From the NCBI GenBank assembly GCA_030053945.1, contig JASGCW010000007.1:1-64000 (forward strand): DNA of 64,000 nt, read 5' to 3'. This DNA comes from Limnohabitans sp. Its GTDB lineage: Bacteria > Bacteroidota > Bacteroidia > Flavobacteriales > Flavobacteriaceae. Position numbers and translations under genes: made by a program. Below, one piece after another: positions 21,685-29,919 of the stretch. How positions within the stretch are numbered: the stretch's first letter is position 1; each line of letters begins with the position of its first letter. Under the pieces are notes generated by a model, which saw only the letters and a program-made list of their open reading frames with translations, did no database searches and had not been told where the DNA came from.

Positions 21685-22788
21685 ATGAGTAATTTACTAA
21701 AAGACATCTATTCAGTTTCTTTTTACGATAATTTTTCTGATTTACTGGTAGAAGTTTTACCTGATTTTGATAAGCAAAAATTTATAACTGCTATTTTTAC
21801 AGACAATTGGGAAAGCAAAGAACTAAAACAACGAATGAAACACACTTCCTTCGTACTACATCAGTTTTTGCCAAATAAATTTTCGAAGGCGGTAAATAGT
21901 ATAAAAAAAATTATATCAAAACTTCATCAAAACACTGGTTCTGAATCAAGTCTTGAATTTATGTTTTTTGCTAATTACATTGAAACCTATGGAATAAACG
22001 ACTTTGAAACTTCTGTCAAAGCCATAGAATTTGTTACTCAATTTACCACTTGTGAATTTGCGGTGAGACCATTTATAATTAAGTACGGTGACAAAATGTT
22101 ACTACAAATGCACCAATGGAGTTTACACGAAAATTATCACGTTAGACGCTTAGCCAGCGAAGGATCAAGACCGCGTTTACCTTGGGCAATGGCATTACCT
22201 GAATTAAAACGAAATCCTAGACCTATCTTAACCTTGTTAGACAATCTTAAAAATGACCCCTCCGAGTATGTTAGACGAAGTGTGGCTAACAGTTTGAATG
22301 ATATTTCTAAAGATAATCCTGATATCGTTATAGAAATTGCTCAACAATGGAAAAGTGAAAATATAGCAACTAATGCCCTGATTAAACACGGTTGCAGAAC
22401 CTTATTAAAACAAGGAAATACAGACATACTCCGCTATTTTAATCTTGACAATAATCCTAAAGTGGAAGTAACAAATTTTAAAATCCATACTAGAACAATT
22501 GCCATTGGAGAAAACCTAGAGTTTTCTTTTTCTCTTTGTAATAATGACGTAAAAGCACAAGCAGTAAGACTTGAATATGGTATTCACTACCTTAGAAAAA
22601 ATGGACAATTGTCAAGGAAAGTATTTAAAATTTCTGAAAGACAAATAAACGCAAATGAAAGTATAGAAGTTAAACGAAAACAAAGTTTTAAAGTTATAAC
22701 AACCCGACAGTTTTACGTTGGCCCACAAAAACTATCTATTATAGTTAATGGTCAAGAAAGAGAGATAGCCAACTTTGAACTTACTTAA
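21685..22788 (+). CDS. DNA alkylation repair (AlkD-like) HEAT-repeat protein
   Basis: 'HENYHVRRLASEGSRPRLPWAMALPELKRNPRPILTLLDNLKNDPSEYVRRSVANSLNDISKDNPD' is typical of AlkD-like proteins; ATG at 21685 after AAAAGGAGATAAC rather than the TTG at 21658. Confidence 0.88.
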   Translation: MSNLLKDIYSVSFYDNFSDLLVEVLPDFDKQKFITAIFTDNWESKELKQRMKHTSFVLHQFLPNKFSKAVNSIKKIISKLHQNTGSESSLEFMFFANYIETYGINDFETSVKAIEFVTQFTTCEFAVRPFIIKYGDKMLLQMHQWSLHENYHVRRLASEGSRPRLPWAMALPELKRNPRPILTLLDNLKNDPSEYVRRSVANSLNDISKDNPDIVIEIAQQWKSENIATNALIKHGCRTLLKQGNTDILRYFNLDNNPKVEVTNFKIHTRTIAIGENLEFSFSLCNNDVKAQAVRLEYGIHYLRKNGQLSRKVFKISERQINANESIEVKRKQSFKVITTRQFYVGPQKLSIIVNGQEREIANFELT

Positions 22789-22892
22789 ACGCTAACTGTA
22801 AAAAATAAATCATTAATAATCTCTAATTTATAACTCTTCAGATGTTTGGATATTTACTAATTTTTTTTTGACAAGAATAGTTTTAGTTTGCA

Positions 22893-22924
22893 ACACCTGA
22901 CAGGTTTTGAAACCTGTCAGGTGT
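22893..22924. repeat. REP-like hairpin, copy 2
   Basis: ACACCTGACAGGTTTtgAAACCTGTCAGGTGT, perfect 15-bp arms. Confidence 0.9.
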
Positions 22925-23049
22925 AAAGTTAACAATCACTATTACCCCAAACAATTTTTACACTTCACACAAGCATTGCATTTTATTTTTAGCTTTGCGC
23001 TAACAAACTAAAACGAATTTAATTAGCCATAATTTAAGCTTTAATTTTA

Positions 23050-24159
23050 ATGAACAAATTACTTACAACATTTATTTTGACAATTTATAGCCTTGCAATG
23101 TATGGGCAAGACAAAATAACTAATGAATTAAAGAATTTATCAGACAATAATCAATATGACGAAATAATTAAAAAACATTCTGCAAAATCCAAAGACTATT
23201 CTGCAAAATCTCTTTATTATATTGGTTTGGCATACTATATGAAAGAAGATGATAATAATTGTATAAAATTTATGGACTTATCCATAAACAAAGACCGTAA
23301 TGACCCTGGACCACATTACATAAAGGCATCTACATTAAACTATATGGGTAAACACAATGAAGCTGTACAATGTTTTCAAACTGCGATTAATTTAAAATCT
23401 GACGATTCAGAATTTTACAACGGTATTGGCTTATCTTATTATGAACTTAAAAATTATGAATTAGCACTCGAAAATTATAAAAAAGCAACTCAGCAAAATA
23501 GATGTCCTGACAGTGCTTATAATATGATTGGGCAGATATACTCTAACTTAAAACAAAACGACAAAGCATTAGAAGCATATTACATAGCAAAATCAAAAAT
23601 TGTAAAAACATCTAGTTCTTATTCAAACACCTTATTTAACATTGGACTTTTAGAAATTTTAAATGGAAACTATGAAAAAGCAGAATCAGCATTTGGTGAT
23701 GTCCTTAAGCTAGACCCTACAGACTATCATTGTTACTCAAAACTTATTCAAATATACTATCATAAAAAAGAATATGAAAAAGCGAAACCATTTAAAGATA
23801 AATTATATGAAGCGTATCAAAAAGGCTTATTGAAAGATCATTTAAAAGATATGTTTTGTTTTGATCAATTCAAATGGAATGGTTATTCGGTTAAAGTTTT
23901 TGAACGCTACCAAAATGAAAGTAAAGGTGATATTTACAATAAGCACATTTTTTACGTAACCGATAAATTTGACAAGTTAGTTTTAAGAGTTCAGACCGAA
24001 TTTTCTCCTGTTTCAGCTGAATTAGGCGGTCCTAAATATTTATTATGTGCTAACAAAGGTGCTACTCATTATAATCCACTTATTGGCTTTAATGATAATT
24101 TTGAATATGATAATTTGAAAAATCAGGCAATTAAACTATTTGAAACCTATATTAAATAA
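23050..24159 (+). CDS. Exported tetratricopeptide-repeat protein
   Basis: Signal peptide; TPR units 'PGPHYIKASTLNYMGKHNEAVQCFQTAINLKSDDSEFYNGIGLSYYELKNYELALENYKKA'. Confidence 0.88.
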   Translation: MNKLLTTFILTIYSLAMYGQDKITNELKNLSDNNQYDEIIKKHSAKSKDYSAKSLYYIGLAYYMKEDDNNCIKFMDLSINKDRNDPGPHYIKASTLNYMGKHNEAVQCFQTAINLKSDDSEFYNGIGLSYYELKNYELALENYKKATQQNRCPDSAYNMIGQIYSNLKQNDKALEAYYIAKSKIVKTSSSYSNTLFNIGLLEILNGNYEKAESAFGDVLKLDPTDYHCYSKLIQIYYHKKEYEKAKPFKDKLYEAYQKGLLKDHLKDMFCFDQFKWNGYSVKVFERYQNESKGDIYNKHIFYVTDKFDKLVLRVQTEFSPVSAELGGPKYLLCANKGATHYNPLIGFNDNFEYDNLKNQAIKLFETYIK

Positions 24160-24295
24160 ATCCTAACTGTTCTGATAGTTAAACAAATGAAAAAAACTAT
24201 CCAGCAGCAACGAAATAAATATTTTCTTTAGATTTTTTTATTTTGCAGAAACAAACTAAAAGTTAAATAAAATTAAACAAATTATACTAGCGCGT

Positions 24296-24330
24296 TACAC
24301 CTGACAGGTTTTTGAAACCTGTCAGGTGTA
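24296..24330. repeat. REP-like hairpin, copy 3
   Basis: TACACCTGACAGGTTTttgAAACCTGTCAGGTGTA, perfect 16-bp arms. Confidence 0.9.
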
Positions 24331-24380
24331 AAAAGACAAAAATCTTAAAAAAACTGTCATTTACCACAATTTAAAAGGTT

Positions 24381-25859
24381 ATGACCTTTATGGATAAAAT
24401 GGAGACAAAATCCAATGCAAAATATTTGTATGCACTCTTTCAAGTTGAATTTAAAAAACTGACAGGACAATTTTATTCCATAACTACAAGCTTTGATTTT
24501 GATGAAGTTGATAAGCTTAATGCAACGCAACAACTACAAATAAATAAAGAACATCAAACCTATCTCTCAAAACTTAGATCCTGTGATTTACTAACTGAAA
24601 AAGAATTTCTGTATTTTCAAAACAAAATAAACAGTGGAATTTTTTTTCATAAGTTCCAATTGATGTTATCAATAATAGATAAAGTATCCTCTAATGAACA
24701 TATGAACCCTGACAAATTGAAACTATTTGCACATAAACTAAAAAGCAAACAAATTATCACTAGCCATTATGACAAACTCCTGACAGCAATTGAACAGGGA
24801 AAACTGCAAAATCCAATTGATTTTTTAAATTACTGTGACAAGGCTATTATCATCAATGAAAACGATTTTCCAGACAAACCCGCTCAATACCTAGAGCGAA
24901 TGTACCAAAAAACGGCAAGCATCTTCCCTGAGTTGGCTTTTACAAATTTTGAGTTTCAAATTGTACTTGATAGTACAATTTCTGATGTTGATAGTAAGTT
25001 CTACAATTTTGTGGTTACGCTTACATCAAATGGCAAAAAATACAAACAAAAAAGTAGCTACCATCTTTACAGTCCGAGTAAAAATAAATACTTTGGAAAC
25101 AAAATTGACCAACAAGAGTATTACAAAATCTTCAATAAAATCCTTGCCGACCTACAATCGCCCTACCGATTGCACGAAGTAAAAACCTATCAAGGTAATG
25201 CAGTCGATTGGAAAACGTTTGGGATAATAGCTTTGACCAAAGAACAAGCAACCTCGCTTCAAAGAAGTCACGATTTTTTGATGCCTAGTTATGAAAACTT
25301 TAAAAATTCATTGAATACTACAAAAATTGAACAAGCTATTGAAGAATATAAAAAGATTGGATTACTTGCGCATTTATCAAACGAACAAATTGACAATGCC
25401 AAAGAAAAAGTAGCTTTAGAAGAAAATAATACGCTAAATGATGTTCTTATGGTGTTTCCTGATGTTATATATAGTTTTGATACCGAATTAGCTAATCTCC
25501 AAGATCCTTATGCCGAATTAATAAGTGCTTACAAGAAAATAGCTCACAATGATTTTAATCCAACAGACATAGCTGATAATTTCAATAATAATACGACAAA
25601 CAAAGTCAAATTAAAATTCAAATTAGGAAAAAAAGCCTACGAAAAATCATTTAAAATTGACAGCGATTGGATAGATTCCAACTTTTTTAGTTTTATAGAC
25701 ACGGTTGTAAAAAAAGAAAACCTAAAAAGTCAATTCTACCAACTATACACAGGCGACCAAGGAGCAAGTATCATTTATCTAACAGCGAAGCAATACCATT
25801 ATTTACGAACGAATAAACTTTTACTTTTTGGTGATGAGGAATATGCTGAGGAGGAATAA
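24381..25859 (+). CDS. Hypothetical protein
   Basis: 492-aa ORF, no recognised domain. Confidence 0.7.
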   Translation: MTFMDKMETKSNAKYLYALFQVEFKKLTGQFYSITTSFDFDEVDKLNATQQLQINKEHQTYLSKLRSCDLLTEKEFLYFQNKINSGIFFHKFQLMLSIIDKVSSNEHMNPDKLKLFAHKLKSKQIITSHYDKLLTAIEQGKLQNPIDFLNYCDKAIIINENDFPDKPAQYLERMYQKTASIFPELAFTNFEFQIVLDSTISDVDSKFYNFVVTLTSNGKKYKQKSSYHLYSPSKNKYFGNKIDQQEYYKIFNKILADLQSPYRLHEVKTYQGNAVDWKTFGIIALTKEQATSLQRSHDFLMPSYENFKNSLNTTKIEQAIEEYKKIGLLAHLSNEQIDNAKEKVALEENNTLNDVLMVFPDVIYSFDTELANLQDPYAELISAYKKIAHNDFNPTDIADNFNNNTTNKVKLKFKLGKKAYEKSFKIDSDWIDSNFFSFIDTVVKKENLKSQFYQLYTGDQGASIIYLTAKQYHYLRTNKLLLFGDEEYAEEE

Positions 25860-25934
25860 GTAATTATGATGGATTTTCTGGTAGAAATTCAATTCAGAGA
25901 TATTATAGCTTTAAGATTATGAAATAAAAAAACA

Positions 25935-26315
25935 ATGAACATAGATATTTTACTTTATATACTTTCTTCAATCCCGTTATTCATTGTTGGTTTTCAAATA
26001 GAAAAACTGAATGCAAAAAAAGTGCTTTTCATTTGGTTTTTAGTAGCAATAGCATTGATTATTATTGGCTATATGGTTGAAGATAATTCAAATAATGAAA
26101 TGAGAAGTATTAGTTATTTTGGTTCACAAATGCTATTTATATTTTTAATTCTCCATACTATAACAAGAACTATCTACTTCAAAATATTCAATAGAGAACC
26201 AGAACTAGGAAAATTCCCTAAACATAAAATTGACTATATTTATACCTTTATAGTAATAGCTGGAACTATGGTTTTACCGTTTCTTTTGGATGCCTATATT
26301 TTTCATAAGTTTTAA
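25935..26315 (+). CDS. Small hypothetical membrane protein
   Basis: 126 aa, about 4 TM segments. Confidence 0.6.
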   Translation: MNIDILLYILSSIPLFIVGFQIEKLNAKKVLFIWFLVAIALIIIGYMVEDNSNNEMRSISYFGSQMLFIFLILHTITRTIYFKIFNREPELGKFPKHKIDYIYTFIVIAGTMVLPFLLDAYIFHKF

Positions 26316-26425
26316 TAGTCTTTGTTAGAAATAGTAAATATTTTTTGAGCATATAGATTATCGTTAGAAAACATTCCCCGCTACATAAGAAATAAATACA
26401 AAACAGCATTTTACAAAAAAACTTC

Positions 26426-26551
26426 CAGAAAAGTTATTGCTCGCGAGCGGCAACTTTTCTGGGAATCTTGAAAGCTTCTTTCTCACGAGAAACAAACTTT
26501 CTGGAAAGCAAGAAAGCTTATGGCTTCTAAGAAAGACCTTTTCTGTGTCCA
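26426..26551. repeat. Three-unit degenerate 42-nt tandem hairpin array
   Basis: Units at 26426, 26468 and 26510 align over 42 nt (C..GAAA..TT....CT....GA...AC...TTTCTG); unit 1 is a near-perfect 38-nt dyad. Confidence 0.7.
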
Positions 26552-26705
26552 ATCCTTCCTATTCCTTCTGTTTGGGAATGTAAACGGGAAATGATTAAAA
26601 TTATACTTGACTCTTTCAAACACTAAGAAATTAAGATAATTAAGCTTGCGAAAGGTTTGACTTTTAGTGATTATGATTTAATTAATCCTTACTGGTAATA
26701 AAAAG

Positions 26706-26740
26706 AACAGCCCTATGTTTTTCTGCAAGGGCTATTTTTT
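26706..26740. terminator. Terminator-like hairpin
   Basis: AGCCCT...AGGGCT followed by T tract (cagccctatgtttttctgcaagggctattttttt). Confidence 0.6.
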
Positions 26741-26861
26741 TCACGAATTCTATGTAACAAAAAACCAACTTATCAAACAAACAGATATTGGTTGAATTTG
26801 AGCGGATAAAAACGTTCGAAGCAACTATAAATCATCAATCAAAATTTTAATCAAAAGTATT

Positions 26862-27752
26862 ATGAGAAAAAAAATTAAAAGGACATTACTGTTTGTGTTT
26901 TTAGGATTTATTATTTATTCATTCTGGTTTTCTCCAAGTTTACTCGGATTGATTCCAATGGGCAAAGATAGCCCTGACCAAAATGTTGAAAAACTACAAT
27001 TTGACACTATTACCAGCAATAACTACAAACTAGAATATGAAGATTTGAGTAATGATAGTAATTTAAAAACACTTAAAAATGAATATAAACTAGATACCAT
27101 AATTTCAAATGTTAAAACAGATTTTGAAAAAGTTATTAAAATGCAAAGTTGGGTGCATAGTCGTTGGATACACGATGGTGAAAATAAACCTGAAAAACAA
27201 GATGCCTTATTTATTCTAAAAGAGGCTGAAAAAGGAAAACGTTTTAGATGTGTAGAATATGGAATTGTTACGAAACAATGTTTATCCTCTTTAGGTCTTA
27301 AAATTAGAACCTTAGGATTAATGACAAAAGACATTGATAATGTAAAAAGTGGTGCAGGACACGTTGTTAATGAAGTCTATTTGAAAGATTTGAAGAAATG
27401 GATATTTATGGATCCACAATGGGATGTTATTCCAGTTTTAAACGGAACACCACTAAACGCTATTGAATTGCAAAATTGTATTGCTCACCATAAGGATTTT
27501 GACATAATAAATCCTAGCAAAACAACAACTAAAGAGGAATATAAAAATTGGATAGGTCCTTACTTGTATTTTTTTACGGTATCTATAAATTCTCAGAAAA
27601 TAGGAATTTGGGATATGATGATTGGTAATAAAAAACAATTAACGCTTTTACCTATAGGAGCAACAGAACCAACTTATTTTCAAAATGTGTTTAGGATACG
27701 AACAGCTAATTATACACATTCGATCAAAGATTTTTATCCAAAACCTGATTAA
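26862..27752 (+). CDS. Transglutaminase-like membrane-anchored protein
   Basis: N-terminal TM; 'KGKRFRCVEYGIVTKQCLSSLGLKIRTLGLMTKD...AGHVVNEVYLKDLKKWIFMDPQWD' Cys/His/Asp triad pattern. Confidence 0.75.
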   Translation: MRKKIKRTLLFVFLGFIIYSFWFSPSLLGLIPMGKDSPDQNVEKLQFDTITSNNYKLEYEDLSNDSNLKTLKNEYKLDTIISNVKTDFEKVIKMQSWVHSRWIHDGENKPEKQDALFILKEAEKGKRFRCVEYGIVTKQCLSSLGLKIRTLGLMTKDIDNVKSGAGHVVNEVYLKDLKKWIFMDPQWDVIPVLNGTPLNAIELQNCIAHHKDFDIINPSKTTTKEEYKNWIGPYLYFFTVSINSQKIGIWDMMIGNKKQLTLLPIGATEPTYFQNVFRIRTANYTHSIKDFYPKPD

Positions 27753-27803
27753 GACAAAAGAGTTCATATGCCAAATAGTAGTGTTTAAAAATTCTTAAAG
27801 AAA

Positions 27804-27850
27804 GCCACGGATGCCAATTTTTAATTTTCATCTGTGGTATTTTTTTAAAT
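27804..27850 (+). terminator. Intrinsic terminator
   Basis: CCACGGATG...CATCTGTGG stem followed by TATTTTTTT. Confidence 0.7.
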
Positions 27851-27986
27851 ATGATTTGCCTTATTTTGATTGACTCAATCCTTACTAGTGATAAAAAATA
27901 CTGCACTTTGTTTTTCAACGAACACTTTTTTATCAATTTTTATGAATTAATCGTATTGTGTACATTTGGGAGCAATTAGCAATTGT

Positions 27987-28544
27987 ATGAAAAATAAAAA
28001 ACGGCTAGTAAAATATTTTTTTTCAATCTTAGCCATTTGGTTTCTTGGTCATTTAATTTACATAACTATTGATGGTTTAACCGACAAAAATAATCACGCT
28101 GATATAGCCGTTATTTTAGGGAATAAAGTGAATGAAGACGGAACACTATCTGAAAGACTTGAAAAACGAATGGAATGTGGGTTACTTCTGTATCGTGCTG
28201 GGCGTGTCAAAAAAATTTTAGTCAGTGGCGGATTAGGAAAAGAAGGATTCTATGAAGGGGATAAAATGAAAGCTTATTTACTTAAAAATCAAGTCCCCGA
28301 CAGTTGTATCATAGTTGACAATTATGGGAACAATACCCTTGCCACTGTCACTAATACATTAAAACTAAGAGACAGCTTAAATTTTGAAAGTATAATTGTT
28401 GTTTCTCAGTATTATCATTTGACAAGAACCAAGATGCTATTCAAAAAGCAACACTTCATAAATGTGAGCAGTGTAAGCCCTAACTATTTTGAATTAAGAG
28501 ATTTATATTCGCTATGTAGAGAGTTTTTTGCTTATTATTTTTAG
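27987..28544 (+). CDS. SanA/YdcF-like (DUF218) membrane protein
   Basis: 'ADIAVILGNKVNEDGTLSERLEKRMECGLLLYRAGRVKKILVSGGLGKEGFYEGDKMKAYLL'; ATG at 27987 preferred over TTG at 27966. Confidence 0.88.
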   Translation: MKNKKRLVKYFFSILAIWFLGHLIYITIDGLTDKNNHADIAVILGNKVNEDGTLSERLEKRMECGLLLYRAGRVKKILVSGGLGKEGFYEGDKMKAYLLKNQVPDSCIIVDNYGNNTLATVTNTLKLRDSLNFESIIVVSQYYHLTRTKMLFKKQHFINVSSVSPNYFELRDLYSLCREFFAYYF

Positions 28545-28748
28545 TGAAAAGTTTATAATACTCCTCTAAAAATGTGTAACGCTAACTAAATCACATTTAA
28601 AAATTAATTTAAACTTAGCATTAAATTAATTTTTGTTTTAAAAAAAAATACTATTTTTATTAAAAGTATTACAAAATTAAGGATGATCGGGGAATCAGGA
28701 TAAAAATTTTGCAATACCAATAAACAAACAAAAAACTATTTAAAAAAT

Positions 28749-29819
28749 ATGACAAACAAACAAACTGAGTTTGTCCTATCGACTATGGACGATAATGGGC
28801 AAGCTGTGGACTGGTGGTTTTTGTACAAAGTAGCAAAAAAATCAACTGCCAGCGACGGAAGCAAACCTACAGGAACAGAATACGTCTATTTTGACAGTAA
28901 TTCTCCAGCAAAAAGCAAACTTGTACTATCAGAAAATCTTATTAGTGACATTACAAAAGGTTGTGTTGCTACTACTTTAAACCAAATTTACAATAATCTT
29001 AACGATCCTGACCTTGGTTGGTTTTTCTATAATGACGAAGATCCAATTACTGATAAAACAAATAGTAGTCGAGGACATACTAAAGGTGTACTAGCTTTTA
29101 ACACTAAAACTGATTCTGCTTTTTGGTTAGTTCATTCTACTCCAAAATTCCCTCCACAAACAACTTATTCATACCCTGATACCGCTGTGGGCAATGCACA
29201 ATCATTTTTATGTATCACTTTAAAAGATGTGGCAACGGCTAAAGCTATAGCAAGTCAATTTTATGTAGCACAACAACCTAATGTTTACTTAGCTTCGGAG
29301 TTACCTAATGGCGTTCAAGAAAATGATCAATCTTTAGGCTCATTGCTAAAAAATCAAGTAACTAGTGATAAAACCGCTTATGCTAACTTTATTACTTTTT
29401 CCTCAAAAGCAGGGCAATCATTTCGCTGTATAGCCAAAAATAAATATTGGAATACCGAAGGTGACGATGATTTTTACAATGATCTTGTAGGACCAGCACT
29501 TAATGAATGCCTAGAAGTTGAAACTTGGGAACACTACAAAGAACCTGGATCTGAAGAAGCAGGTGGTACTCATGAAATACAAGCAATGAAATCGGTAAAC
29601 TTAAAACCAATGAACACAAATCCTTCTTATGACTGGTCAGAAGAAAACGATCATGCTAAAATTGCGATTTCTGCCGAAAGTGAAGATCCAAAATATGTAT
29701 GTGTTGGAGATCTAAACTTTACTGTTGCGCAAGAAAATAGAAGTGGCGGAACTGTCGCTTTTATAAACAATGATTTATGGCAAAATTTATTTGACATTCT
29801 AAGCTCAGAAAAAGTTTAA
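28749..29819 (+). CDS. Deoxyribonuclease II family protein
   Basis: 'GWFFYNDEDPITDKTNSSRGHTKGVLAFNTKTDSAFWLVHSTPKFP' and 'ENDHAKIAISAESEDPKYVCVGDLNFTVAQENRSGGTVAF': two HxK motifs in DNase II-like context; no signal peptide visible. Confidence 0.85.
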   Translation: MTNKQTEFVLSTMDDNGQAVDWWFLYKVAKKSTASDGSKPTGTEYVYFDSNSPAKSKLVLSENLISDITKGCVATTLNQIYNNLNDPDLGWFFYNDEDPITDKTNSSRGHTKGVLAFNTKTDSAFWLVHSTPKFPPQTTYSYPDTAVGNAQSFLCITLKDVATAKAIASQFYVAQQPNVYLASELPNGVQENDQSLGSLLKNQVTSDKTAYANFITFSSKAGQSFRCIAKNKYWNTEGDDDFYNDLVGPALNECLEVETWEHYKEPGSEEAGGTHEIQAMKSVNLKPMNTNPSYDWSEENDHAKIAISAESEDPKYVCVGDLNFTVAQENRSGGTVAFINNDLWQNLFDILSSEKV

Positions 29820-29919
29820 AACTAAATTTTTATGGTTTATGACTTAAAAATATTATTATAAACTATTAAGAATAAAACCATAAACACTACCAAGTAACCA
29901 AACCAAAAAACAAAATATA

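Noticed and set aside
26364-26552. 62-aa minus-strand ORF
   Set aside because: Not accepted as a CDS: its repetitive translation is explained by the 42-nt tandem hairpin array; kept only as a repeat observation.
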